Of a stretch of DNA of 64,000 nt, positions 22,500 to 33,988 are shown piece by piece (position 1 is the stretch's first letter; the number at the start of each line of letters is the position of its first letter). Origin of the DNA: Cololabis saira (taxonomy: Eukaryota; Chordata; Actinopteri; Beloniformes; Belonidae). The position numbers and the translations under genes were made by a program. The stretch spans positions 131,001 to 195,000 of the forward strand of contig NC_084610.1 in the NCBI RefSeq assembly GCF_033807715.1, written 5' to 3'. The notes beneath the pieces were generated by a model. It saw nothing but the letters and a program-made list of their open reading frames with translations. It made no database searches and was not told the DNA's origin.

Positions 22500-23085
22500 T
22501 AAAATACGGTAGTTTCTCGGCAAAAACGGGAGACTTGACAGGCATGCCGTTGATCCGGAGGAGGCACGATGCAGGTGATAGGTCCAGAGGTCGTACACCG
22601 TTTATTATTTATTCCTCCCTTTTCTCTCTTTTGTCCTGCAGGTGGTCGTGGGTGGCTTGTAGCTTGCATTACGGAGCACAAGTCTTTCCCCGACCCTGCA
22701 CCCCCACCTGGGACTTGCTGATTGGGCCGGAGCTTCGGGAGCTGCGTGCTGGCCTGCGGTCCCCACCCCTGGTCATCCCGTTGCTGCTTCCACCTGCCTG
22801 CTGTGCTGTTGCCGTCCCTGACCCACCAGTCTGGCCCTCGGCAGGAGGGTCCCCCCTTATGAGCCTGGTCCTGCTCAAGGTTTCTTCCCTCCTAAAGGGG
22901 AGTTTTTCCTTGCCACTGTTTGGCTTAAGGTTTTTCTCCCACTAGGGGAGTTTTTACCTGCCATTGTTTATGTAATAACTGCTCGGGGGTCATGTTCTGG
23001 GTATGGGTCTCTGTAAAGCGTCTAGAGACAACTCTGTTGTATTAGACGCTATATAAATAAAATTGAATTGAATTGAATATTACGA
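22500..23085 (+). mobile_element. L2 LINE 3' UTR fragment
   Basis: This matches the copy B tail from 'ggagcttcgggagctgcgtg' through 'cttatgagcctggtcctgct' and 'tagacgctatataaataaaa' to the TTGAA units ending at about 23080. The 5' boundary is uncertain. No coding sequence. Confidence 0.85.
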
Positions 23086-23689
23086 GGTGGGATCATTATT
23101 TTATAATGAATTATTATGAATTATTATTTAAATGTGTTGTAGTGTTGTGTTGTAGACCTTTCCTCCCCCACAGACAGGAAGACGAACCGTTCGATTTCTC
23201 GTCCTAAAGAAATGCAGCTCAACCAGCCGGAACAAAAGTGTCATTTCAAGAAAACATCTTATGACTATATTAATTATTTACCTAAAGTAACTAAGAAAGG
23301 AAATAAACATGTAGGTGCCACCGTTTCTCCGAGGGTGGCGGTCTGACCTTGAGGTCAGTTTTCCAGAGCGTCCCCTCCTTGAAGCTTTGCCACTTGTTGA
23401 TCATCTCTTAATCTTGGTTTCTCCTCTGAGACCCTGCTGATGTGTCTGGACCGACCCGGTCCCACCAAGACCCGTCCACGTCATCAATGATTCAGTGGTC
23501 GCAACCATCCCCCATGAAACATCTGCCGCGTCCTTCCACCCGCCGGGTCCGTGATTAATTATGCAGGCAGAGGTCTTTGTTGTAAACTTTCACTAAACCC
23601 TCCACCTGAATCAGAGTTAGATATGATGAGCAAGAGAGGAGGCTGTTGGTTCTGCTTCCACCCGTTTGATTATCTCAGGCAGACTTGTA
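23086..23689. other. Unassigned intergenic stretch
   Basis: No ORF with a recognisable domain and no clear repeat structure. Confidence 0.4.
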
Positions 23690-24257
23690 GTCAAGACCGA
23701 CCAATACTAGTTCAGCTCCAGATCGAGACCAAAAACAAACCTAGTTATTTCTTGATCCTGCGTGATTGTAGAACATCAGCTCCATCCTGGTTCAGCTAGT
23801 TTCCATATGAGCTTGTATTCAACTGCAGATCAATAACACAGAGAAGTGGATGATGATGTTGAACTTACTATAAAGGTTTCCATCCATCAGCTGAGATCAG
23901 ATATGTGTGGCGACTGCACTACCGCTATTTCTACAGGATTGACTCCAAAGCTTTTAAGGACTGACACGACTACTAACTAGTCCCAAAGTCGTCTAGCAGA
24001 ATAACCAGCTCCAACACCCCCCTCCACCTCAGAAAAGTCATGAATAGTAAATGTTACTGATTTAAATTGGACTTGATTTGGAGATGAAACCTGAATTTTA
24101 AATATTAAAGATTGAAATGACATTATTTACTATTATAGTAATCAGATTACACCGTATATAAGCATCACTGAAATGGACCTGATGCTTAATCAATAGCAAC
24201 GATATGCAAATATTATTCATATATTTATTCAAACAAGGCTGTTAAAAACACAAAACT
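23690..24257 (+). repeat. Interspersed repeat family X, copy 2
   Basis: Same family as 21061-21570 (inverted) and 32537-34880. It contains 'gacacgactactaactagtc' and 'gatgcttaatcaatagcaac', and it runs up to the start of the L1-like element at about 24258. Compared with copy 3 it lacks the Harbinger insertion: 'aaatggacctgatgcttaat' is continuous here. Confidence 0.8.
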
Positions 24258-27200
24258 AGGGCTTCCGGCTTAGCTGTACATGGGGTGAGACGTGATTAGC
24301 GGAGCTCCTGCAGAGTTAATTTTAATTCAACATTTATAGGCACTTTTTGCATCACTCCCACGGCTTTGGTTTTAACTAAATTATTTTCAACGCGGTTACT
24401 TCGACAACTTACCACGGAAATGCCTCCAAAGTCCATTAAAGCGGGGAATAACCCTCCAGCTAACCCGCGGCCTGAGGACAGATGCGAGGATTTGGAGTCA
24501 AGGTCTCGTCGGCAGAACGTACGGATTATTGGCGTCCCGGAGGAGGATCCTGACTCTTCATCTGCAGCCGGTGTTTCCAGGCTATTGGCGGAAGCCTTCT
24601 CCCTCGACGCAGAGCCGGTGGTGGATAGAGCCCACCGCACCCTCATGCCGAGACCGAAGCCCGGGGAGCGGCCCCGCGCAATAGTGGCAAGGCTCCATTA
24701 TTACACCGACTGCGCTGACATCCTGAGAAAGGCGAGAGAGCGGCAGCAGATCAAAGTCCGGGGTATGAGCATCTCCGTGTTCCCGGACCACACAGCCAAG
24801 ACAGCGCGGGCGCGCGCTGCCTTTAATGACGTGCGCCGTCAGCTGCGGGAGATTGAAGGAGTCCGGTATGGATTGCTGTACCCCGCCCGGCTGCGTGTAA
24901 CCCATGACGGCCAGCAGCGGGACTTCACGTCGCCAGATGAAGCCCTGGCATTCATCAGGAAAATAAAAAAAGTGACTACCAGCTAGTTTTCTGGGACGAT
25001 TTATCCAGCTTGATGTCCGTGCGGGACTCTGGCCCGGGGTGAGTGACTGAGTCAATTCAGAAAATGGGACTTTATGTCGTAATTTTTTATTTTTTATTTT
25101 TTATTTATTTATTAATTTTTTTTTCTTTTCTCTTCTAACTATCAATGGGAACAACACCGTTTTAAATTGATGGCCTAATCATTTCTCTGGTATGATGCCT
25201 TGATTAGAAAATATGCACACACCCCTGTCTTTGCTTAAAAAACATATATGTATATATTATTGTTCTATAGGCCAAAGATCTCCTTAATTTACGTTTGTTG
25301 TTACCCTGACAAGACAGCGATCGTCAGAATGCCTCAGATTGATGGTTTCATATGCCTCATATTTTATTTTATTTTTTTTTTTAAGGTTTTAACTCTGCAG
25401 GAGCTAATTTTGTTTTTGTTTTTGTATTTAGCTTTATAGTCGAAAGCATCTCTTTTCGAGAATGGCTTCCTTTGAAGCCAGCACGGCTGTTTCCATCGTT
25501 TGGGGATGGGATCATCTAATGTGCGTTGGGTGGGTGGGCGGGGGTTATGGGATGTTGGCTTTTTGTCTCTGTAGGTATGTATATACTCCTGAGTTTTGTT
25601 TGTTTTGGTTTTCCCTTTTACCTCTTTTCCTTATATCTCCTCTGGTGGTGGGTGAGTCGGTCTTATTTTCTCTCAGAGAATGCCTATGAACGATCGTAAT
25701 CTGCGCAAGCCTGATACTGGATCAAACATTACATTCACTAGCTGGAATGTGAAAGGTGTGAATAATCCAATTAAGCGATCAAAGATTTTTTCACATTTGA
25801 AACGCCTGGACACTGACATAGCTTTCCTTCAGGAAACTCATTTGCGAAATAAAGATCATTTCAGACTCAAACGAGCTTGGGTGGGTGATATTTTTCATTC
25901 AAATTTTGATTCTAGGTCTAGAGGAGTAGCAATTTTGATCAACAAAAGAGTCAATTTCTCCGTCTCCAGGACAATATCCGATAAGAATGGTAGATATCTT
26001 ATTGTTGCGGGCACTCTATACTGTAACCCTGTATTGTTGGTGAATATATATGCCCCTAATTTTGATGACCCCAATTTTACGGATAGGCTGTTTGGCAACC
26101 TCCCTTTCTTAAATACGCATATTACAATACTGGGCGGTGATCTGAATTGTGTTATTAATCCTTCTTTGGACCGTTCGAATCCTCGTACTTTGACTCAATC
26201 CTCTATGTCAAAATCTATTACCGATTTTACAGTCAAGAACGGGCTTGTTGATCCGTGGAGGGTCTCACATCCTGGAGATAAGGAATTCTCTTTTTTTTCA
26301 CAAGTACATCAGTCATATTCACGTATTGACTATTTTTTTGTTGATGGCTCTCTTCTCCCCAAAGTTACTTCTGTCGTATACCACCCAATTGTTATTTCGG
26401 ATCACGCCCCTCTAACTTTGAATATAACATGGTCTGAGCGCCCCCGTTTTTCTTCTCCCTGGAGGTTTAATCCATTGCTTTTATCCGACGATGCATTTAA
26501 TGTTTCTATATCTGCTTCAATAGATGATTTCATTGCATTAAACAAAACAGATTCTACCAGTTTTTCGCTAGTATGGGAATCACTCAAAGCATATTTGCGA
26601 GGACAGATTATCTCTTATTCAGCATACGCCAGTAAAATCCGCAGGGCTAAATTACAGGAGCTCACATCTAAAATTCAGGACACAGACAGACTAAACTCAG
26701 TTAACCCGAGTCCGAGTTTACTGAAACAACGGCTTGATTTGCAGTCAAAATTCGATCTTATAGCGACAGCCGATTCTGAACGGCTCCTATTACGCGCTCA
26801 TGCCAACTATTATGAACACGGCGATAAACCAAGCAGGTTATTGGCTCACCAATTAAAAAGGCAAGCAACGTCGAGACTGATTCCCAGCATTAGAGATTCT
26901 AATGGCACACTTACCACCGATCCAATCGCCATCAACACAATTTTTAAATCATACTACTCCTCTCTCTATGAGTCAGAATCTCCACTTGACACAGCAGAAA
27001 TGACCTCCTTTCTTGATAATATCACTGTCCCTACTATTAATTTGGATGTGGCTAATGGCCTCGATGCTCCTTTCAGCTTGCAAGAAATTGCTGCCGCCAT
27101 TGAAGCTACGCAAAGCAACAAGGCCCCTGGTCCCGATGGGTTCGGAGCTGAGTTTTTCAAAAAATTCAAAGACAAATTAGCCCCCCTTTTACTTTCAATG

Positions 27201-28046
27201 TACAATGAGTCCCTTGATCATGGCTCATTGCCTCCCTCTTTAATGCAGGCGTCTATTGCCCTCCTTTTGAAGAAGGACAAGGACCCTGAATCATGCACTT
27301 CTTATAGGCCCTTGTCTTTACTGAATGTAGATGTCAAAATTTTAGCCAAAGCACTAGCAATTCGTCTTGATAAGATCCTTCCTAGCATCATATCTGAGGA
27401 GCAGAATGGTTTCATCAAGGGACGCCAGCTCTTCTATAATGTTCGTACACTTCTTAATGTGATTCTCTCTAAAGATTCTTCTCCACTCCCTGAAGTTGTT
27501 ATCGCAATTGATGCTGAGAAAGCTTTTGATCATGTCGAATTTAACTATCTTTTTGCAACACTTCATAAATTCGGATTTGGACACAGGTTTATATCGTGGA
27601 TTAGACTTCTTTACACTTCCCCTCAGGCCAGCATTCACACCAATGACAACTACTCCACTTATTTTACATTATCACGTGGCACGAGACAGGGCTGCCCTCT
27701 CTCCCCTTTGCTATTCGCTCTATCCGTCGAACCACTTTCAATTGCTTTAAGAACTCTTCCTCTATTTCGCGGAGTCTCTAGGTCCAATGTGGAACTTAAA
27801 TTGTCACTTTATGCAGACGACCTCCTTTTATATGTATCTGACCCTTTAACCAGCATCGCACCAATATTATCTCTGTTGAAGAATTATGGATCCTTCTCCG
27901 GCTATAAGGTCAATCTTCACAAGTGTGAATGCTTCCCCATAAACTCCTCTGCTTTACAACTCAAACAATCTGATATCCCCTTTAAACTCAGCCCGTCAGG
28001 CTTTAGATACTTAGGGATTAATGTGACCCGCACTCTGCCCTCTCTT
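24258..28046 (+). mobile_element. L1/Tx1-like LINE copy A (5' part present, 3' part missing)
   Basis: Holds a 5' UTR-like leader (24258-24419), ORF1 (24420-24986), a spacer of about 690 bp, and ORF2 from 25680 to the breakpoint at about 28046. Homology to LINE protein stops within the reverse transcriptase and unrelated sequence follows. No 3' UTR or tail is seen and no target duplication can be set. Losing the 3' rather than the 5' end is not what reverse-transcription-primed insertion gives, so a later deletion or rearrangement is likely. Confidence 0.88.
24420..24986 (+). CDS. L1/Tx1-like ORF1 protein (RNA-binding, probably internally shortened)
   Basis: A 188-codon ORF starting MPPKSIKAG; an upstream in-frame ATG at 24366 is also possible. 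The centre reads LESRSRRQNVRIIGVPEED, then RAIVARLHYYTDCADILRKA, ISVFPDHTAKTARARAAF, VRYGLLYPARLRVTH and FTSPDEALAFI. These match the RRM and C-terminal domains of L1-type ORF1 proteins, which bind LINE RNA and chaperone nucleic acid. The long N-terminal coiled coil normal for the family is missing: only about 20 residues precede LESRSRRQN, so an internal deletion is likely. ORF2 follows on the same strand. It is open but belongs to a truncated element. Confidence 0.85.
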   Translation: MPPKSIKAGNNPPANPRPEDRCEDLESRSRRQNVRIIGVPEEDPDSSSAAGVSRLLAEAFSLDAEPVVDRAHRTLMPRPKPGERPRAIVARLHYYTDCADILRKARERQQIKVRGMSISVFPDHTAKTARARAAFNDVRRQLREIEGVRYGLLYPARLRVTHDGQQRDFTSPDEALAFIRKIKKVTTS

Positions 28047-28073
28047 TTCTGCCCTAGAGTTTTCACCCTTTAA
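25680..28073 (+). CDS. L1/Tx1-like ORF2, endonuclease plus reverse transcriptase, C-terminally truncated
   Basis: A 797-codon uninterrupted ORF. Residues about 17-250 form an AP endonuclease: FTSWNVKGVNNPIKRSK, FLQETHLRNKDH, VNIYAPN, LGGDLNCVINPSLDRS, SRIDYFFVD, ISDHAPL. The reverse transcriptase spans about 400-780: NKAPGPDGFGAEFFKKF, SYRPLSLLNVDVKILAK, QNGFIKGRQ, VIAIDAEKAFDHVE (motif A), GTRQGCPLSPLLFAL (motif B) and SLYADDLLLYV (motif C, YADD). All catalytic residues I can check are present. It then ends LGINVTRTLPSLF and about 10 unrelated residues from beyond the breakpoint. Full L1/Tx1 ORF2 proteins run to roughly 1200 residues or more, so the thumb and C-terminal region are gone. The clean frame suggests a fairly young copy. 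Confidence 0.92.
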   Translation: MPMNDRNLRKPDTGSNITFTSWNVKGVNNPIKRSKIFSHLKRLDTDIAFLQETHLRNKDHFRLKRAWVGDIFHSNFDSRSRGVAILINKRVNFSVSRTISDKNGRYLIVAGTLYCNPVLLVNIYAPNFDDPNFTDRLFGNLPFLNTHITILGGDLNCVINPSLDRSNPRTLTQSSMSKSITDFTVKNGLVDPWRVSHPGDKEFSFFSQVHQSYSRIDYFFVDGSLLPKVTSVVYHPIVISDHAPLTLNITWSERPRFSSPWRFNPLLLSDDAFNVSISASIDDFIALNKTDSTSFSLVWESLKAYLRGQIISYSAYASKIRRAKLQELTSKIQDTDRLNSVNPSPSLLKQRLDLQSKFDLIATADSERLLLRAHANYYEHGDKPSRLLAHQLKRQATSRLIPSIRDSNGTLTTDPIAINTIFKSYYSSLYESESPLDTAEMTSFLDNITVPTINLDVANGLDAPFSLQEIAAAIEATQSNKAPGPDGFGAEFFKKFKDKLAPLLLSMYNESLDHGSLPPSLMQASIALLLKKDKDPESCTSYRPLSLLNVDVKILAKALAIRLDKILPSIISEEQNGFIKGRQLFYNVRTLLNVILSKDSSPLPEVVIAIDAEKAFDHVEFNYLFATLHKFGFGHRFISWIRLLYTSPQASIHTNDNYSTYFTLSRGTRQGCPLSPLLFALSVEPLSIALRTLPLFRGVSRSNVELKLSLYADDLLLYVSDPLTSIAPILSLLKNYGSFSGYKVNLHKCECFPINSSALQLKQSDIPFKLSPSGFRYLGINVTRTLPSLFCPRVFTL

Positions 28074-28365
28074 AACTCTAAATTTCTAAAGGGAATATTT
28101 ATTTATTTATTAATGATTCATGCAGTTTTCACAATTTTTTAAATCCTACATTTATGCTTTTTTTTACAGTTTTCTTTTAAGTTGTTTTTTTCTTTAAACA
28201 AGAATCTTCAGCGTTGATTTTTCAGGATCAACTTCTTTACTGTGGTGCTTTAATAAAGAATAAAAGTCTGCAGATAAACCTTCTGCCCTGCAACCCGTTA
28301 AATCTGTCCAGGCTTCTAATTCTGAGCTCCGTGTCCCAGTTCTGCTTCAGTCTGTTAAAACTAAC

Positions 28366-28367
<2 letters not shown>
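28047..28367. other. Unassigned stretch downstream of LINE breakpoint
   Basis: AT-rich with T runs; no ORF or repeat recognised. Confidence 0.4.
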
Positions 28368-28420
<53 letters not shown>

Positions 28421-28443
28421 CACATGCACACGCACACACACGC
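28368..28443 (+). repeat. (CA)n microsatellite with CG/TG interruptions
   Basis: Mostly CA dinucleotides, interrupted by 'cgcaca' and 'tgcaca' near its end. Confidence 0.93.
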
Positions 28444-28554
28444 CAGACTCGATGCCGCCCGGTGAATAATTGACGATCTCTCCATCCCTCCCCTTTCCTC
28501 TCTGTGTCTCTTTCCATCACTCCGTCTTTGTGGTGTCACTCGTCGGGATCACCG

Positions 28555-28654
28555 TGGCGACCAGCCGCCCCGCCTCCCCCGGGTCCAGTTTCCACCTGCT
28601 GCTGCTGATGCTGAGGCGTGTCAGTAGCAGGTAGACGCAGAGCAGCAGCTGCAG
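28555..28654 (+). other. Candidate 5' non-coding exon and promoter of the LRR gene
   Basis: A GC-rich, CpG-containing segment ('gcgaccagccgccccgcctc') ends in 'agcagctgcag' followed by GTAAGA at 28655-28660, a good splice donor. The LRR coding exon begins right after a strong acceptor at 30301-30302, so a non-coding exon upstream is expected, and this is the best donor I see. The exon start and transcription start are not visible. Inference only. Confidence 0.35.
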
Positions 28655-30302
<1,648 letters not shown>

Positions 30303-30314
30303 AGCTGAGCAGCC

Positions 30315-31391
30315 ATGAAGGAGTTGGCTCTGCTCCTGCTGGTGGTGGCCGCGGCGTCCCTCAGCTCCAACAGCAGCTCCAACAGCAGCTGCGACCAGTG
30401 CTGCGACTGTCGGGGAGACCTGGGCGTCACCGTCTGCTCCGGAGCCGGGCTGAGCCGCCCCCCCGGCCGTGTCCCCCCCTCCACTGAGCTGCTGGACCTG
30501 TCCCACAATGCCATCTCCAGCCTGTCCACTCACGCCTTCAGCAGCAGCCGCCGGCTGCGGGTGCTGCTGCTGCAGAGCAACCGCATCGCCGCCGTGGAGG
30601 ACGGCAGCTTCTCCCCGCTGGGCTTCCTGCAGAAGCTGGACCTGAGCCGGAACCGGCTCCCGGCCCTGACGGAGGGCTTCTCCGCCGGCCTGGCCGGCCT
30701 GCGGGAGCTGCAGCTGGCCCACAACCGGCTGAGCAGCCTGGACGGCCGCAGCTTCCTGCACCTGGACGGCCTGCAGAGGCTCAACCTGAGCAGCAACCGC
30801 ATCCACAGCCTCCACCCGAGGGCCTTCGCTGCCATGAGCGGCCTGCGGCATCTGCACCTGCAGGACAACCGGTTGGCGTCCCTGAGGAGCGGCGCCTTCG
30901 CCATGCTGCGCTCCCTGGAGCTGCTGCAGCTGGCCGGCAACCGCATCCAGCAGATGGAGCCGGGCGTGTTTGACCCGCTGGTCAGCCTGGCGCTGCTGGA
31001 CCTGGCCGACAACCGGCTGGCCGACGTCAGCTTCAAGACCTTCCTGAGCATCCAGGCTCAGCGCACCCACATCCTGCTGCGGGGGAACCCCTGGTCCTGC
31101 GACTGCGAGCTGCAGAGAGTCTTCTGGAAGCTGCGCAGCATCCAGAGGCTCTTCCTAGACGACTACCGCAACCTGACCTGCAACGCCTCGCACGCCCTCG
31201 CCGAGCAGCTGCTGATGGACGTGGACGGCGAGCTGTGTGTGGCGGAGACCGTCACCGTGCTCATCATCACCGTCACCGTGGTGGTCACCGTGCTGGCCGC
31301 CATGCTGATGGCCGAGAGGAAGAGGAGGAAGAGGAGGAAGGGGATGCACTGGACGCAGCGGGAGGACTTCTCTGAGGAGTCAGACTTCTGA
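30315..31391 (+). CDS. Single-pass leucine-rich-repeat membrane protein
   Basis: A 358-codon ORF in one exon, directly behind a splice acceptor, with a G at -3 of the ATG. Residues 1-17 form a signal peptide, followed by a Ser/Asn-rich stretch with NSS sites. A cysteine-bounded LRR N-cap (C26-C41, CDQCCDC) comes next. Eight repeats of about 24 residues span about 56-250, with LxLxxNxL cores (LDLSHN, LLLQSN, LDLSRN, LQLAHN, LNLSSN, LHLQDN, LQLAGN, LDLADN). An LRR C-cap follows (NPWSCDC at 258-264, then C289 and C308). Residues 313-332 ([18 protein letters not shown]) are the membrane segment, then a basic stop-transfer RKRRKRRK and an acidic tail ending SEESDF. This predicts a type I cell-surface adhesion or receptor-like protein. 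It has no Ig or fibronectin domain, so LINGO, AMIGO or LRIT are unlikely. I cannot name the orthologue. The third-position GC is very high. Possible poly(A) signals AATAAA lie at 31846-31855. Confidence 0.9.
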   Translation: MKELALLLLVVAAASLSSNSSSNSSCDQCCDCRGDLGVTVCSGAGLSRPPGRVPPSTELLDLSHNAISSLSTHAFSSSRRLRVLLLQSNRIAAVEDGSFSPLGFLQKLDLSRNRLPALTEGFSAGLAGLRELQLAHNRLSSLDGRSFLHLDGLQRLNLSSNRIHSLHPRAFAAMSGLRHLHLQDNRLASLRSGAFAMLRSLELLQLAGNRIQQMEPGVFDPLVSLALLDLADNRLADVSFKTFLSIQAQRTHILLRGNPWSCDCELQRVFWKLRSIQRLFLDDYRNLTCNASHALAEQLLMDVDGELCVAETVTVLIITVTVVVTVLAAMLMAERKRRKRRKGMHWTQREDFSEESDF

Positions 31392-31965
31392 GCTGTTCTG
31401 AAACTCATCCTGAGGATTTGCTGTTTCTCTAATCCGGCCAGAAGGGTTCTTAATCTTCAACAGACACAGCAAAAAAAACAGGGTTTACGGCTGTGTATAC
31501 CACCGGTATTTCAGGCACTAGCACAGGAATTTATGTAAGGTAAACCACCCGAAAACTAATAATTTTCCCGGTCCGGAAACTCCCGTATTGTACTGGGACC
31601 TCCTGCTGTGTTTGGAGGTGCCAGACCCAGCAGGGTGCCATGCTGGCAGAATACAAACAAAACAAAACAAAACAAAACAAAAATATCTTAATCTGAATCT
31701 CAACTAAAGTTAAAGTGGATCCCAGGAACATTCAATAATGACAAATTAGAAACAATTGTATGGCACAAAACCAGTCTTTATTTTTATTTGCACAGGCTGA
31801 ATCCAATTAATTGAACAAGACACAGTATAGTACAGGAGTGGCATAAATAAATAAACAAATTCCAAATCCCATTGGCTTTTGGATCAAGGTTGTTTTTTTC
31901 ATCATCATTACCTTCAGTTATAAAAAAAACAAAACAAATAAGCTTCATTCACACACACAACATAT
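31392..31965. other. Downstream of LRR gene, probable 3' UTR then unassigned
   Basis: Contains a (AAAAC)n run at about 31655-31682 and overlapping AATAAA signals at about 31846-31855. No coding signal. Confidence 0.4.
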
Positions 31966-32187
31966 TTAAACCCAAGTAACTGCAATTAGTTGACATTCAC
32001 GTTTGCGGCTGTAGTTCAATTTGAATAACTTACCTGTTAGTCCAGCTGTATGCCAAACACCATTGAGAAGATGGATTCCCTTGTGACACTGGGAATAGTA
32101 GGTAGAATGTGAAACTGTCTTATTACAGTATACACAGAAATGTCGCTTCCTTGTTGTTCTTCTCCTTCCTTGCTGTTGTTCTTTCAT
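31966..32187 (-). CDS. Orphan small ORF with CxxC motif, possible exon or element fragment
   Basis: Minus-strand 73-codon ORF: MKEQQQGRRRTTRKRHFCVYCNKTVSHSTYY, then HKGIHLLNGVWHTAG. A basic stretch is followed by C-x2-C and later H residues, like half of a zinc finger. A splice donor on this strand, GTAAGT (positions 32033 down to 32028), falls after codon LTG, so the true coding part may end there. I do not recognise the family. It may be an exon of a repeat-encoded or host gene on the minus strand. Real translation is unproven. Confidence 0.3.
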   Translation of the reverse strand: MKEQQQGRRRTTRKRHFCVYCNKTVSHSTYYSQCHKGIHLLNGVWHTAGLTGKLFKLNYSRKRECQLIAVTWV

Positions 32188-33356
32188 GCTGATATTACTA
32201 GTCTGGGAGAGTTGAACTCACCTGATATTATAGCAGGAGGGGCGGGGACACTGCATTGTTTCAAATTTACAGTTTACACGATGTGTGATGCAGCCATCGA
32301 GAGCCATCAAACGGCCATCAACACTTCTGTGAAAAAAAGTGGGGTCAGTAAACTCCCGATTACAGCTCAGAAATGGTCGTATTTCACAGTAAACTTCTTT
32401 CACCAGTAAATTCCCAATAACATCCACACACACCCAGCAAACACAAACATTACCGGTTAAATGCTATGTCAGCATATTCCCATAAACTCATCTTTTCGTG
32501 CTGTGAGAAACTCTGACACTTCTGTTTTGTTCTCAAAACTGTCTAAACCGAGACCAAGACCAGTTCAGATCAAGACCCAGACCAAAACAAACCTAGTTAT
32601 TTCCTGATCCTGCGTGATTGTAGAACATCAGCTCCATCCTGGTTCAGCTAGTTTCCATATGAGGTTGTTTTCAACTGCAGATCAATAACACAGAGAAGTG
32701 GATGATGATGTTGAACTCACTATAAATGTTTTCATCCATCAGCTGAGATCAGATATGTGTGGCGACTGCACTACCGCTATTTCTACACTATTGGAGGATT
32801 GACTCCAGTGCTTTTAAGGATTGACACGACTACTAACTAGTCCCAAAGTCCTCTAGCAGAATAACCAGCTCCAACACCCCCCTGCACCTCAGAAAAGTAA
32901 TTAATATAAATGTTACTGATTTAAATTGGACTTGATTTGGAGATGAAACCTGAATTTTAAATATTAAAGATACAATTATCAACTTGAAATTACATTATTT
33001 ACCATTAAAGTAATCAGATTACACCGTATATCAGCATCACTGAAATGGACCTGGAGCCTCATTTATAAAGCTCGCTTGCGCACAAAACAGGGCTTGAAAG
33101 ATGTGCACACCACCTTCTACGCAAAGGTTGGGATTTAAAAAAAAAAAACTAACGGAAAAATGTGCGTATCTTTACGCAAACTTTGATCCTAGCGCACAAA
33201 CATTTTGAAGATATGGGGAACTGGCGACGCAGACGAATGAAGCCAGATTCATGTCATACTCTTAATGTCATCAAATATCAGACTTATAATATAATAGCGC
33301 TGATTGTGTCCCTCTGTGTTTGAAGCTCAGCATCAGTCAGGACTCTGGTGCTGCTG

Positions 33357-33665
33357 CTGCTGGTACTGGTACTGGTACTGGTTTCGGTGTTGGTACTGGT
33401 ACGGGTGCTGGTACTGGTGCTGGTGCTGGTACGGGTGCTGGTACTGGTACTGGTACTGGTGCTGGTACTGGTACTGGTACTGGTACTGGTGTTGGTACTG
33501 CTACTGGTACTGGTACTGGTGCTGGTGCTGGTACGGGTGCTGGTAGTGGTGCTGGTACTGGTGCTGGTGCTGGTACGGGTGCTGGTACTGGTGCTGGTGC
33601 AGGTACGGGTGCTGGTAGTGGTGCTGGTACTGGTGCTGGTGCTGGTACTGGTGCTGGTGCTGATG
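33357..33665 (+). repeat. Hexamer minisatellite GGTACT/GGTGCT
   Basis: About 50 hexamers of GGTACT, GGTGCT and variants (GGTACG, GGTAGT), with a higher-order order of variants. It reads Gly-Thr/Gly-Ala in one frame and Pro-Ala/Pro-Val on the other strand, all as artefacts of composition. It lies inside the Harbinger-type element. Confidence 0.93.
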
Positions 33666-33718
33666 CTGCAGCCGCGGTGCAGGACACGCCCGGAACCTCC
33701 TCGTCACCACCGCGACAA

Positions 33719-33988
33719 CTATACAGTGACTGAGGACAGAACAAATGAGTGCTGGGCCACTCTCCTCTTGGCCTCCACCTTCAGATCGCACCACTTCTTT
33801 TTTATTTCTGCCACAGATCTGTCCGTGGCACTCACGGCGTTTAGCGCAGCAACGACGTGCTGCCACTCACTCGCTTTCTTTTTGTTAGTGATGCCACTAC
33901 TGTGACCAATGTGGTTTTCCTGCCTCCACCTCATCCACAACATCTCCATCTTGGTCTCCGTGAAATTTAGTGGCTCGACACGTCTCAT
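33719..33988 (-). CDS. Harbinger Myb/SANT-like DNA-binding protein, N-terminal fragment
   Basis: A 89-codon ORF reading LNFTETKMEMLWMRW, then KKKASEWQHVVAALNAV and AEIKKKWCDLKVEAKRR. The spaced Trp residues and the KKW-DLK end are those of the Myb/SANT-like trihelix domain that Harbinger transposons encode next to their transposase, and from which host NAIF1 and MSANTD proteins derive. In those elements the Myb-like protein binds the transposon ends and helps bring the transposase into the nucleus. The ORF stops soon after the domain, so it is probably truncated; typical proteins are longer. It lies in a transposon with matching ends. Confidence 0.75.
   Translation of the reverse strand: MRRVEPLNFTETKMEMLWMRWRQENHIGHSSGITNKKKASEWQHVVAALNAVSATDRSVAEIKKKWCDLKVEAKRRVAQHSFVLSSVTV

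Noticed and set aside
25462..25689. 75-codon ORF between LINE ORF1 and ORF2
   Set aside because: Lies in the LINE spacer and shows no homology to either LINE protein.
33320..33744. Gly-Thr-Gly-Ala and Pro-Ala-Pro-Val ORFs
   Set aside because: Translations of the hexamer minisatellite.
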